Source: Paludibacteraceae bacterium (lineage in GTDB: Bacteria; Bacteroidota; Bacteroidia; Bacteroidales; Paludibacteraceae). Taken from it: a stretch of 64,000 nt of DNA. The translations under genes were made by a program, and so were the position numbers. The notes under the pieces were generated by a model. It worked only from the letters and a program-made list of their open reading frames with translations. It was not told where the DNA came from and searched no databases. Of this stretch, positions 18,434-27,481 are shown one piece after another. Position 1 is the first letter of the stretch. The number at the start of each line of letters is the position of its first letter. The DNA lies in contig JAFSTB010000014.1 of assembly GCA_017450685.1 (NCBI GenBank), positions 25,028 through 89,027 of the forward strand. The letters run 5' to 3'.

Positions 18434-19681
18434 ATGAAAAAAATCACAATCCTCGCCATCTTTGCTATGGCATTGTTCGCTTGCACAAAGAAATATACAG
18501 TGCAAGAAGTTACACTCAACACCCAAAACGACTCAATGAACTATATTGTTGGTCTGCTTAATGGTCAGATGCTCCGTATGCAACACCTTGCAGAGGACAG
18601 CAGCGATGCCGTCATCGCTGAGTTCATCGACGCTCTCCAACGCGGATACGACGGACAAAAAGAAGAGCTGGATGAAATAGCCTCTATCGCTCGCAATGTG
18701 GGACAATCCATCAAAGCCTCCGAGAAAAAAGGTCTTGCCGACAATAAAGCCTGGACACTGAACGAACAACTGCTCTTTCAAGGCTTCGTTAATGCACTCT
18801 ACGAAGACACCACAATGATGTCGAAAGAAGAGGCACAAGAGTTCTTCCAAAAACAATACACCGCTTCTATGGGTTCGGAAGAGAAAGCCGGCAAACCTAA
18901 GACAGGCAAATGCCCGCAAAAAGTTAAAACAGTGGCACTCGTGACACTTAACGACAGCCTTAACTATGCTTTTGGCGTTCTCAACGGCAGCGAACTGAAG
19001 ATGTACGTCCTCTCCAACGACAGCAACTATGAAGATACTAAACGCTTCATCAAAGAGATGAACAAAGGTCTGGATTCAAAAGTCATTAACCCCCAATTGC
19101 ATAACGTGGGAGAACAGATAGGTAAGACCATCAAAGAGCAAGAACCCACTCTCTTGAATGAAGAGAAACTGACAGCCGACTTCGCTCTTATCAAACAAGG
19201 TTTCATCAACGGTTTATATGGAGATGAGAGCCAATTCACTCGCGAACAGGCAAGCGAATATGTGCAGAACACTATGAACACCCTTCGCTATGGCGACACC
19301 AAAGCCGAAGGCGAACAATTCCTTATGGAGAACAAAATGCGTGAAGGAGTGCAAGTGACAGAGAGCGGTCTGCAATATGAGGTGCTCAAACAAGGTAAAG
19401 GTCAACGCCCTGAAGCCACCGATAAAGTGAAAGTGCACTACCACGGCACCCTCATCGACGGTACCGTCTTCGACAGCAGTGTTGATCGCGGCGAACCCGC
19501 TACCTTCGGACTCAATCAAGTCATACCCGGTTGGACGGAAGGACTGCAACTGATGACCGTAGGTTCTAAATATAAATTCTATATCCCGCAAGAATTAGGC
19601 TATGGCAGTCGCAACGCCGGTTCTATTCCGCCTTTCTCAACCCTCATCTTCGAGGTTGAACTGCTCAGCATAGAGAAATAA
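18434..19681 (+). CDS. FKBP-type peptidyl-prolyl isomerase, lipoprotein with doubled N-domain
   Basis: 415 residues with a lipoprotein signal: hydrophobic residues 4-15, then LFAC-TKK, so a lipobox with Cys at residue 17. Two related N-terminal helical domains follow, each opening with LNDSxNYxxGxLNGxxLxM (about 34-54 and 173-193), and then one FKBP domain (about 320-415) with [18 protein letters not shown] and GYGSRNAGSIPPFSTLIF. FKBP_N domains normally dimerise; carrying two copies in one chain is unusual. A cell-envelope folding helper, probably arising by duplication of the adjacent gene, since the FKBP domains are closely alike. Confidence 0.9.
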   Translation: MKKITILAIFAMALFACTKKYTVQEVTLNTQNDSMNYIVGLLNGQMLRMQHLAEDSSDAVIAEFIDALQRGYDGQKEELDEIASIARNVGQSIKASEKKGLADNKAWTLNEQLLFQGFVNALYEDTTMMSKEEAQEFFQKQYTASMGSEEKAGKPKTGKCPQKVKTVALVTLNDSLNYAFGVLNGSELKMYVLSNDSNYEDTKRFIKEMNKGLDSKVINPQLHNVGEQIGKTIKEQEPTLLNEEKLTADFALIKQGFINGLYGDESQFTREQASEYVQNTMNTLRYGDTKAEGEQFLMENKMREGVQVTESGLQYEVLKQGKGQRPEATDKVKVHYHGTLIDGTVFDSSVDRGEPATFGLNQVIPGWTEGLQLMTVGSKYKFYIPQELGYGSRNAGSIPPFSTLIFEVELLSIEK

Positions 19682-19699
19682 CCGCATAAAAAGCATCTC

Positions 19700-21199
19700 G
19701 TGGGAATAATAGCACGACAAAGTATCAAAGGCACCATCGCAACGTATATAGGCGTTGCGGTGGGCTTTTTCACTACTTTCTTCGTCCTTACCCGTTTTCT
19801 CACTACCGAAGAAGTAGGCTTGGCTCGCGTACTGCTGGACGCAGCCACACTGTTCGTGGGATTGGCACAGTTAGGCACCTCATCGTCTATCATACGCTTC
19901 TTCCCCTATTTCAGCACCGACGACAAACGCTCACACGGCTTCTTCTTCTGGATGCTCATCGTACCCCTCGTAGGCTTCCTCTTCTTTGCAGCACTGTTTT
20001 GGCTGCTGCGCACACCCATCGAAACATGGTTCGGCGACAAATCGCCGATGTTCGTCGATTACTACTACTTCGTCCTTCCTCTTGCCTTCTTTATGCTCTT
20101 TGAGACAGTGGCTGAGACATGCTCCAACGTCACTATGCGCATCGTGCTGCCACGAACGGTAAGAGAAGTGGGAGTGCGGGTAGGACTGCTTATATGCTAC
20201 CTGCTCTACGCTTTCCGATACCTCTCAATGGACGGATTCGTAGTAGCACTATGCATCAACTATGCCTTGGCTGCAACCATCGACCTCATTTATTTCTTCC
20301 TTACCAACAAAGGCATATCTCTCAAGCCTGATATACTATTCCTCAAACAGAACCCTTCCTTGGTGCGCAACTACCTGCTTTATACACTTTTCCTTATCGT
20401 CTCTGCTCTCGCTTCCGTTCTTGCACCGGCTCTCTCATCGTTCTTTATAACAGCGAAGATGGGTCTGTCCTTTACAGGTATCTTCGCCATAGCCACCTAT
20501 ATGGCAACAGTAGTGGGTATCCCCTATCGCTCACTCACCGCTATCGCCGCACCACAACTTGCCGATAGCCTCAAAAAACAAGACACACAGCAGACCGCCA
20601 CTCTGCTCAAACAAGTGACAAACAACACACTGCTCGTCAGTTGCACCATCTTCCTGCTCATTTGGCTTAATATAGACCTTATCTATCACATCCTGCCTAA
20701 TGGCACTACCTACGTTGCAGCACGAACAGATGTCTTCATCCTCTCGCTCAGCCAATTGCTGCTCGCCACTTTCTCTTTCTCCCTCTCCACACTCAACTAC
20801 GGCAAGTACTACGCTTTCTCACTCCTCTTCTCCACCATACTGACTATCACCGCCATAGCCTTCAACCAATGGCTCGTTCCTGTTTGGGGTATGCACGGAG
20901 CAGCAATGAGCAACCTGCTCTCCTATGCCATCTATTTCGCCTGCATCCTCACCACCGTCAGACTGACAATGAAACAGCACCCATTCTGCATATCACAACT
21001 AATAACCATAGCACTCTTTGCCGCTATCATCATCGTCAATGAGGTGGTGCTGAATAGTATGTCGGAAATGAATATATGGTTAAGCAGCGTGGTGAGAACG
21101 ACTCTGTTCATTGGTTTATACCTTTTCGTGGCTTACTTCAAACAACTATCCCCGGAAATAAATGCGTTACTTCGTTCGCTTTTCATACATAGGCACTGA
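19700..21199 (+). CDS. Second polysaccharide flippase-like membrane protein
   Basis: 499 residues, GTG start at 19700 giving MGIIARQSIKGTIATYIG, a flippase-type N-terminus. About 14 hydrophobic segments. Belongs to the MOP (MATE/MVF) exporter superfamily, like the protein at 15758-17254 but only distantly similar. The 3' end overlaps truA by 38 bases in a different frame. No upstream ATG fits; the GTG lies 18 bases after the FKBP stop. The exported substrate is unknown. Confidence 0.84.
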   Translation: MGIIARQSIKGTIATYIGVAVGFFTTFFVLTRFLTTEEVGLARVLLDAATLFVGLAQLGTSSSIIRFFPYFSTDDKRSHGFFFWMLIVPLVGFLFFAALFWLLRTPIETWFGDKSPMFVDYYYFVLPLAFFMLFETVAETCSNVTMRIVLPRTVREVGVRVGLLICYLLYAFRYLSMDGFVVALCINYALAATIDLIYFFLTNKGISLKPDILFLKQNPSLVRNYLLYTLFLIVSALASVLAPALSSFFITAKMGLSFTGIFAIATYMATVVGIPYRSLTAIAAPQLADSLKKQDTQQTATLLKQVTNNTLLVSCTIFLLIWLNIDLIYHILPNGTTYVAARTDVFILSLSQLLLATFSFSLSTLNYGKYYAFSLLFSTILTITAIAFNQWLVPVWGMHGAAMSNLLSYAIYFACILTTVRLTMKQHPFCISQLITIALFAAIIIVNEVVLNSMSEMNIWLSSVVRTTLFIGLYLFVAYFKQLSPEINALLRSLFIHRH

Positions 21200-21911
21200 C
21201 TTTCACGGTTCGCAGACACAACCTAATGCAGTCACCGTTCAAGAAGTGTTGGAACAAGCCTTCTTCACTATTATGCGCACCTCTGTCTCCCTCACCTTTG
21301 CAGGGCGCACCGATGCCGGTGTTCATGCGGAAGAGATGTATGCACACTTCGACATTGATAACCCCATCGACACACATAACATGTCTGCACGGCTCAACAA
21401 CCTGCTGCCTCACTCCATCGCCGTCTATGACATCTTCCCCGTTAAAGAAGACCTGCATGCACGCTTCTCTGCCAAGGCACGCACCTATGAGTATCGAATA
21501 GTAACATATAAGTCCCCCTTCTTGCACGGACGCACGGCACGACTGACACCTAACCTCGACGTCGATACTATGAACGAAGCCGCCTCACTGCTGCTCGGCA
21601 AACACGACTTCGCATCCTTCTGCCGTGTACATACAGATGTCAAAACAACATTATGCAACATAACACACGCACAATGGACAATAACTCATAACCCTTCACC
21701 GCAACAACCCTCCGCCATCTTTACCATCACTGCCGACCGATTTCTGAGAAATATGGTTCGCGCCATCGTCGGCACAATGCTTGACATAGGGCGACACAAA
21801 ATATCCGCTGCTGATTTTCAGACTATTATTCACGCTCGCAACCGTTGCGCAGCCGGACAATCAGCACCGGCGGAAGGTTTATTTCTGACACATATAGAGT
21901 ATGATTTCTAA
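21162..21911 (+). CDS. truA: tRNA pseudouridine synthase A
   Basis: 249 residues. Makes pseudouridine at positions 38-40 of the tRNA anticodon arm. The catalytic aspartate is D51 in FAGRTDAGVHA; the N-terminal RFSYIGTDFHGSQTQPN and the later RFLRNMVRAIVGTM block are typical. Full length. Its start lies inside the 3' end of the flippase gene (38-base overlap), so translation is likely coupled. Last gene of the long operon that begins at dapB. Confidence 0.95.
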   Translation: MRYFVRFSYIGTDFHGSQTQPNAVTVQEVLEQAFFTIMRTSVSLTFAGRTDAGVHAEEMYAHFDIDNPIDTHNMSARLNNLLPHSIAVYDIFPVKEDLHARFSAKARTYEYRIVTYKSPFLHGRTARLTPNLDVDTMNEAASLLLGKHDFASFCRVHTDVKTTLCNITHAQWTITHNPSPQQPSAIFTITADRFLRNMVRAIVGTMLDIGRHKISAADFQTIIHARNRCAAGQSAPAEGLFLTHIEYDF

Positions 21912-21918
21912 ATAAATA

Positions 21919-21950
21919 TTTGTGTGTGTCAAATTATTGCCGTAACTTTG
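21919..21950 (+). promoter_or_regulatory. Promoter of secG
   Basis: TTTG at 21919-21922, a 20-base gap, TAACTTTG at 21943-21950. The -33 box lies in a small inverted repeat, ATTTG (21918-21922) and CAAAT (21930-21934) around a GT run. The predicted leader is about 35 bases. Confidence 0.78.
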
Positions 21951-21991
21951 CGGCTCAAATGCGCATTATTAACTAATTATCCAATAAAGAT

Positions 21992-22333
21992 ATGTATCTA
22001 TTTCTTACCATTCTTATTGTTTTTTTAGCCATTCTGCTTATTCTTCTTGTGTTGGTGCAGAATAGTAAAGGTGGTGGTTTGGCATCCGGTTTTGCTTCTG
22101 GCAACCAAGTGATGGGCGCACCTCGTACTGCCGACTTCCTTGAGAAAGCCAGTTGGACTCTCACTGCCTGCATCATCGTGCTGAGCATTCTGGCTGTAGG
22201 TTTCAGCAAAGGTAACAGCAGCGATGCTGACAACACCAGTGCTATATATGAGCAAGTGGAAGAAGCCAACTCTGCTCTGCCACAGCAAGAAGCACCGGCC
22301 GACACTGAAGCAGAAACACCTGCCGAGAACTAA
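21992..22333 (+). CDS. secG: Preprotein translocase subunit SecG
   Basis: 113 residues: two membrane helices (about 3-23 and 52-71) separated by the conserved NSKGGGLASGFASGNQ and MGAPRTADFLEKASW loops, then an acidic, Glu/Ala-rich tail of about 35 residues. SecG is the small subunit of the SecYEG channel and increases the efficiency of protein export across the inner membrane. Monocistronic with its own promoter; the downstream gene converges on it. Confidence 0.93.
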   Translation: MYLFLTILIVFLAILLILLVLVQNSKGGGLASGFASGNQVMGAPRTADFLEKASWTLTACIIVLSILAVGFSKGNSSDADNTSAIYEQVEEANSALPQQEAPADTEAETPAEN

Positions 22334-22343
22334 ACCTGCGTAA

Positions 22344-22359
22344 CAACACGCCGGTGTTG
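22344..22359. terminator. Small hairpin between secG and a convergent gene
   Basis: CAACAC (22344-22349), GCCG loop, GTGTTG (22354-22359). The stem is only 6 bp and there is no T-run, so as a terminator it is weak; it is the only structure seen in the 47-base gap between the convergent genes. Confidence 0.35.
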
Positions 22360-22380
22360 GACGAACGGCAGAATATTCTT

Positions 22381-23178
22381 TTAGAAAGAAGAGGACGCTT
22401 GTCTTGAACGTAGTACTCCGCCTATAACGCTCAATAGCATATACACGGGGTACACCACCTCAAGCAGCAAGGCTATCCAAAGAGAGATGTTAGCATCTCT
22501 CTTTTTTATTAGAGCCCGCTCGAATGGAAACTTGATAAACATAACAAGAGGACAGACGAATTGCAACAGGTTAGCCGCCACCACTATAGCCCCGCAACGC
22601 CTGATGTCTTTATCCGTGTAACTACCCGCCTTACCTGCCCATCGCATACGTTGGCGTATAAAAGCAGAAAGATTGCTGCATGGATGGACGCGAGCTGTGG
22701 CATCTAAACTATCATAAACGGCTACTTTGAGCTCTCTTCGCTTAAAGGATTCGAGCAGGTACATATCGTCGCCGGAGGGTTGTTCAAGGTGCAAGTCGGC
22801 ATAACTCTCCAACCACCTGTCGCGTTTCACTATCAGGTTAGCACCGCTGCACATCACTGCTCTGCCTTTCTGAGCCGTCTCAATAGTCAGTTGCTGAATA
22901 GCAGCATATTCGGCTTGTTGCAAACGCTCCACCATACTGCCGTTGACTAAGGTCATAGCAAGTGGCAGAATAAGCATATCAGGATAACCGTATCCCTTCA
23001 ACACTTCCAACATACCTTGTGGAGAGAGAGTAGGCGGCTCTATATCATCGTCTTGCAACCACACATAGTCGCTATCAACCTCAGAGATGAGTTTGTGAAG
23101 AGCATATTTCTTCCCATTACCCTCATCGTTGATGCCTCTCTTGGGAACAACAACTGATATGGTGAGCGGCTCGTTCAT
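22381..23178 (-). CDS. GT2-like glycosyltransferase, short at the N-terminus
   Basis: 265 residues. The visible core is GT2: GKKYALHKLI (donor-binding region), WLQDDD (the DxD-like metal site, about residues 40-45), a SGDDMYLL block and RQRMRWAGK (the Q-x-x-R-W acceptor motif). Two C-terminal membrane segments follow. The first 50-60 residues of a usual GT2 fold, with the first nucleotide-binding strand, are absent: the protein begins nearly at the GK motif. The start ATG overlaps the aroA stop by four bases, so no longer form is possible in this frame. Either a compact variant or a 5'-truncated gene kept in frame. Confidence 0.7.
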   Translation of the reverse strand: MNEPLTISVVVPKRGINDEGNGKKYALHKLISEVDSDYVWLQDDDIEPPTLSPQGMLEVLKGYGYPDMLILPLAMTLVNGSMVERLQQAEYAAIQQLTIETAQKGRAVMCSGANLIVKRDRWLESYADLHLEQPSGDDMYLLESFKRRELKVAVYDSLDATARVHPCSNLSAFIRQRMRWAGKAGSYTDKDIRRCGAIVVAANLLQFVCPLVMFIKFPFERALIKKRDANISLWIALLLEVVYPVYMLLSVIGGVLRSRQASSSF

Positions 23179-24239
23179 AATGTTTGTTGGTTCAGTTGTT
23201 GCAGTTGTTGAGCAAACAGGGGATATGACTTTTTAATACATTCCGTGTCGTCCGCTTCATAGTCGGCAGCGAGTAGTGCCATAGCGATACGATGGTCGGC
23301 GTATGACGGTAGTGACTGATGTGTAGAAGCGACTGCTTGCGTACTTCTATCTTTTTTATCTAAGGTTGCGCATATCTCTTTGATGGCTTGCAGTCGGTCG
23401 CTCTCCTTGAATGGCAGTCGTTCCGTGCCGGTGGCTGTGAGCCTTACTCCCAGACGGTGGCAGGTGAGAGCAACGGCTGGATAGAGATCGGGACATCGGC
23501 TGAAATCAACATCCAATGCTTTCACCATACAATGTGTGCCGATTAGTATAGCCCCTTCTGTCACATAGCGTGTTATAACCCCTAATGGCTCAAAGATAGC
23601 CGCTGCTTGTTTGTCTCCTTGCCTTGACAGGCCATTCACCCCGCTTAGTAAGATGTCTGTTCCTGCGTGTAAGGCGACCCACTCGTACCAAAAAGCAGCC
23701 GACGACCAGTCTGCCTCAATAGGTTGACGGATAAGCGTGTCATAGTGGTCAATGCAATATTCGGTGAGGGCGATATATGGTGAGTGCGAATCGGTTTGCA
23801 CCTTCATTCCTATCAGTCTCAACGCCGACACGAACTGTGTGGATAGCGGATGATAGACCGTCACCGTCTGTGGCTCTAACGTCTGACCTTTGATAAGCAG
23901 TGGCGGGAAACCCGTCTCGCCTTTGTATTCGATGTCAGCTCCTATCCGTTGCAATGCTTCCACCAGCTGTCCTATTGGCCGTTGTTTCATCCGTTCGTTG
24001 CCGGTAAGCAACACCTCAACACCCTCTTTGATAGCAAAATACGCGGTAAGGAAACGCATTGCAGTACCGCAGTTGCCTACATCGATTGTTGTTGCTGTGT
24101 GGTCTAACGCCTTATGCAGCACTCTCACATCATCGGGCATAGTGTCGTCCACCGACAAAAGAATATCGCCATACATCGCCTGCAGGATAAGCAGGCGGTT
24201 GGCGATACTCTTACATATGGGTAAGTGGACGGTAAACAT
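23175..24239 (-). CDS. aroA: 3-phosphoshikimate 1-carboxyvinyltransferase (EPSP synthase), short variant
   Basis: 354 residues, shorter than usual (about 410-430). Transfers enolpyruvate from PEP to shikimate-3-phosphate in the chorismate pathway. The N-terminal substrate motif is present but altered: P-I-C-K-S-I-A-N-R (residues 7-15) where PGSKSxSNR is usual; the key Lys, second Ser and Asn-Arg remain. NCGTAMRFL (the NxGTxxR motif), ERMKQRPIGQL and the C-terminal SYADHRIAMALL are all there. It overlaps the M49 gene end by one base and the downstream glycosyltransferase by four. Probably active, but worth a check. Confidence 0.9.
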   Translation of the reverse strand: MFTVHLPICKSIANRLLILQAMYGDILLSVDDTMPDDVRVLHKALDHTATTIDVGNCGTAMRFLTAYFAIKEGVEVLLTGNERMKQRPIGQLVEALQRIGADIEYKGETGFPPLLIKGQTLEPQTVTVYHPLSTQFVSALRLIGMKVQTDSHSPYIALTEYCIDHYDTLIRQPIEADWSSAAFWYEWVALHAGTDILLSGVNGLSRQGDKQAAAIFEPLGVITRYVTEGAILIGTHCMVKALDVDFSRCPDLYPAVALTCHRLGVRLTATGTERLPFKESDRLQAIKEICATLDKKDRSTQAVASTHQSLPSYADHRIAMALLAADYEADDTECIKKSYPLFAQQLQQLNQQTL

Positions 24240-26224
24240 CAGTTGATGTCAGGTAGTGGCGAATAGCATTGCGAATAGCGCAGGTGTTGCTCCACATACC
24301 CTTCTGAATAACTGATGGAGACATCAGTTATCTTGCCTTCACCATCGTAAGCGGGAGTATAGACAGGATTGACGAACCCTTTATATGGTGCAAGATTGAG
24401 TTTCTGATAGCGAGCCAATATCTCTTTATGCAGGTCTTGATTAACCTTCACGGCGTAGGTCTCCACTAGTTGTTTGGCAGCCTCGTAGTCGCCCTCGGAA
24501 GTGATACGTTGTATCTCGCGAAGCAGTTCGCCATACAGACGGCGCAAACCCTCATAGTCGTTGATTTGCATATAGTGTTTGCCATCTTTTTCCACTATTG
24601 CCACCTCGCTGTTGGTGGCGTGTTCCAGCACCCAATTGGCTATCAGTTGTCGGTTACGCATGTGAGCCTCTTCGATGTCTTTACCGGGCTCAATACGAAC
24701 GAGTTGTGTCATTGCACCGTTCATCATCTGTTGGTAATAGCCGGCTTTGTAGGCATCTTGATTAGGCATCAACCCCAGTTCCACCAATTTCGGGTCAGCA
24801 AGATAATAGAGTCCGAACAGGTCGGCACGTGTCTCTTCTATGGTCGAACCATGTTCTTTAAGGTCGTCTTTGCTCACACCGGGCATCAGTTTGCCGCTTC
24901 CGTGTCCGACACACTCGTGCAAGTCGGTGTGCAGGTCACCGCACAAGACACCGTATTGCTCATATAAACGGCGTATATCATCGTCAATCATAAACTCCTG
25001 ATCAAAGCCGTTGCCTTTGGCGGCTTCCGAATAGGCATGAGCCAGATTGTCGATAGTAACGGACTTGCTGCCATACTCTTTTCTTATCCAATTGGCATTA
25101 GGCAGGTTTATACCTATAGGTGTGGCAGGATAGCAATCGCCGCCGAGCATAGCGGCTGTGATAACCTTAGCACTGACACCTTTCACCTCCTCTTTCTTAT
25201 ACTTGGGGTCGGTGGTAGAGTGGTTCTCAAACCATTGAGCGTTCTCGGAAATAGTCTTGGTGCGCTTGGTGGCTTCTATGTCTTTGAAGTTGACGAGCGA
25301 CTCCCAAGTGCCTGTGATTCCCAAAGGGTCGGAATAGGTCTCAGTGAAACCGTTCACATAATCGACGCGACTGTTAAGGTCACGCACCCAAGCGATGCAG
25401 TACTCGTTGAATAACTCCAAGTCGCCTGTCTCGTTATAGGCAATCATCTTCTCTATAGCCACGCGTTGCTCTTCTGTCTCTGCATAGGGTAACGCTTTCT
25501 TCAAGTTCTCCACCACTTTCTCCAAGGCAGCCGAGTACAGACCTCCCACCTTATACACGTTTTCTTGTATCTCACCCTGCTCATCTTTCACCAACCGTGA
25601 GTTGAGACCAATCCATAAAGGTTCGGCAGAATCGTCTTTGTGTTCAGCGTACCACTGCTCGGCTTCAGCCTGTGTTACACCATCACCGTAATAGTTGCCT
25701 GCGGAGTTGAGAATAAGGTCCATACCGTCGGTCTGACACATGCGCTTAGCCATCAGCGAAGGAACGAACATCACATCTTTTACCTCTTCGTCCAGACTTA
25801 CACCACATTCTGTCAAAGCCTTATCAAACCACTGACGGTCAAATTCCGGCAAAAACTTATCTTCCGAATAGTGGTGGTGAATACCATTGGAGAACCACAC
25901 ACGCTTGAGGTACTTCTCCAAAAGCACAAACTGCGGGTCTTGCTTATCAGCGTAGTGGCAATACACCTGTTCCAATGCGCGGCGAATACGCAGATTATAA
26001 CGGCAGTTCTGGTCATAGACGATGTCACGCCCCCATAGAGCCGCCTCACTCAAATAGTAAAGCAACGACTTCTGTTGCACGCTGAGCGAGTCATAGTCAG
26101 GTACTTGATAACGAAGTACCTCCAAATCATAAAACTTATCCACGTTGTAACTGAATGATTGTTCTTGCTTATGGCAACCTACCATTGCCACTGCTGCAAA
26201 GAAAAATAGAACTGACTTTTTCAT
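24239..26224 (-). CDS. M49 dipeptidyl peptidase III-like lipoprotein
   Basis: 661 residues with a lipoprotein signal (hydrophobic residues 4-15, Cys at 17 in MVGCHK). The zinc motif is HECVGH at 436-441, the six-residue HExxxH form that marks family M49, followed by EETRAD (463-468) with the third zinc-ligand Glu. Bacteroides DPP III has the same kind of motif (HECLGH). It removes dipeptides from the N-termini of peptides; the lipobox suggests an envelope location. Ends one base into aroA; the upstream nucleoside phosphorylase gene stops 23 bases before its ATG. Confidence 0.92.
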   Translation of the reverse strand: MKKSVLFFFAAVAMVGCHKQEQSFSYNVDKFYDLEVLRYQVPDYDSLSVQQKSLLYYLSEAALWGRDIVYDQNCRYNLRIRRALEQVYCHYADKQDPQFVLLEKYLKRVWFSNGIHHHYSEDKFLPEFDRQWFDKALTECGVSLDEEVKDVMFVPSLMAKRMCQTDGMDLILNSAGNYYGDGVTQAEAEQWYAEHKDDSAEPLWIGLNSRLVKDEQGEIQENVYKVGGLYSAALEKVVENLKKALPYAETEEQRVAIEKMIAYNETGDLELFNEYCIAWVRDLNSRVDYVNGFTETYSDPLGITGTWESLVNFKDIEATKRTKTISENAQWFENHSTTDPKYKKEEVKGVSAKVITAAMLGGDCYPATPIGINLPNANWIRKEYGSKSVTIDNLAHAYSEAAKGNGFDQEFMIDDDIRRLYEQYGVLCGDLHTDLHECVGHGSGKLMPGVSKDDLKEHGSTIEETRADLFGLYYLADPKLVELGLMPNQDAYKAGYYQQMMNGAMTQLVRIEPGKDIEEAHMRNRQLIANWVLEHATNSEVAIVEKDGKHYMQINDYEGLRRLYGELLREIQRITSEGDYEAAKQLVETYAVKVNQDLHKEILARYQKLNLAPYKGFVNPVYTPAYDGEGKITDVSISYSEGYVEQHLRYSQCYSPLPDIN

Positions 26225-26247
26225 AATTTTTTGTTTTTCCTCTTTTT

Positions 26248-27123
26248 TCAGATACGTTCGAGCACTGTTTGTACCAATTGTGCGATGCGCGGTTTATAGT
26301 CGGTATTGGCGGCTTCCACCTTACGTTGTGCAATAACGCAACAAACGGTCATAGCCTTATGTCCCATGTGCAGGGCCAAACCGGCGATACACGAACCTTC
26401 CATCTCATAATTGGTAATACGCTGACCATCATAGCGGAAAGCAGATATACGTTCGTTGATATCCTCTACGGCAATAGGTACACGAAGTACTCTGCCTTGC
26501 GGACCGTAGAAACCGTTGGCGGCTATGGTGCAACCACGCATCATATCGTCTTTGCCTATGCGATTGACCAAGTCCTCGTCGGCTTTCACTATGTATGGCA
26601 CTGCCGCTTTGGCGGGATAGTGTATGAACTCGGTTAAGGCTTTCTCAAAACCAAGGTCGGAGATCTTATCTCGGTCATGATAGAATGCCAACACTCCGTC
26701 AAAACCGATGGACTTTTCGCTTATAAGGAAAGTGCCCAACGGTATATCTTCTTGCATACCGCCGCAAGTACCCACGCGCACTATCTCAAGCGAACGCTTT
26801 TGAGGGTTTTCCGTACGGGTGGAAAAATCGATGTTGGCAAGAGCATCTATCTCGTTCATCACTATATCACAATTGTCGGTACCTATGCCGGTGGAGATAC
26901 ACGATATGCGTTTGCCTTTATATCGACCGGTGATAGTGTGAAACTCACGACTCTGAACATCACATTCTATGCTACCTTCGTCGAAAAAGGAAGCCACCAT
27001 ATTAACGCGGTCTTGGTCGCCTACAAGCACTATCTTATCGGCAAGGAACTCAGGTTTCAAATGCAGATGAAAAGCCGAACCGTCGGCATTGATAATCAAC
27101 TGACTGGCAGGAAAAATCTTCAT
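26248..27123 (-). CDS. Nucleoside phosphorylase (uridine phosphorylase-like)
   Basis: 291 residues, PNP/UDP phosphorylase family 1. RVGTCGGMQEDIPLGTFL (phosphate-binding glycine stretch) and YEMEGSCIAGLALHMGHKA (the E-M-E ribose-binding motif) are clear. It cleaves nucleosides with phosphate to base and ribose-1-phosphate for salvage; base specificity cannot be assigned, although length and the N-terminal LIINADGSAFHLHLKP fit the Bacteroidetes proteins usually labelled uridine phosphorylase. Cytoplasmic. Gap of 28 bases to the upstream gene. Confidence 0.88.
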   Translation of the reverse strand: MKIFPASQLIINADGSAFHLHLKPEFLADKIVLVGDQDRVNMVASFFDEGSIECDVQSREFHTITGRYKGKRISCISTGIGTDNCDIVMNEIDALANIDFSTRTENPQKRSLEIVRVGTCGGMQEDIPLGTFLISEKSIGFDGVLAFYHDRDKISDLGFEKALTEFIHYPAKAAVPYIVKADEDLVNRIGKDDMMRGCTIAANGFYGPQGRVLRVPIAVEDINERISAFRYDGQRITNYEMEGSCIAGLALHMGHKAMTVCCVIAQRKVEAANTDYKPRIAQLVQTVLERI

Positions 27124-27151
27124 AATAAACAGTTTGAAAAGTTATACCTGA

Positions 27152-27457
27152 TTATGCTTCACCGCCGCCAAACGACATCGGAATAGTCGATCCCGGAGCA
27201 GGCTGACCTTGTATCTGTATCTTACCGAATTGTTGCTCGTACTTGCTGATATTGTCCTGTAAAGCGAACATCAGTTTTTTGGCATGCTCGGGAGTAAGGA
27301 TGATGCGCGACTTAACATTAGCCTGTTTCAGTCCGGGCATCATGCGAACAAAGTCAACAACGAACTCCGACGAAGAGTGAGCAATGATAGCCAAATTAGC
27401 GTATGTCCCCTCTGCCATCTCAGGAGAGAGATTGATATTCAGTTTTTTCTCTTCCAT
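27152..27457 (-). CDS. DUF3467 family protein
   Basis: 101 residues. Matches the small DUF3467 family: INLSPEMAEGTYANLAIIAHSSSEFVVDF-type N-terminus, then SRIILTPEHAKKLMFAL, ending in a Pro/Gly-rich tail. The fold and function are unknown to me; in other bacteria homologues are found near RNA polymerase genes in Bacteroidetes. Here it lies between a glycosyltransferase and the nucleoside phosphorylase, probably co-transcribed. Confidence 0.85.
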   Translation of the reverse strand: MEEKKLNINLSPEMAEGTYANLAIIAHSSSEFVVDFVRMMPGLKQANVKSRIILTPEHAKKLMFALQDNISKYEQQFGKIQIQGQPAPGSTIPMSFGGGEA

Positions 27458-27481
27458 AGTTATAATCTTTTAAGTTGTTTT

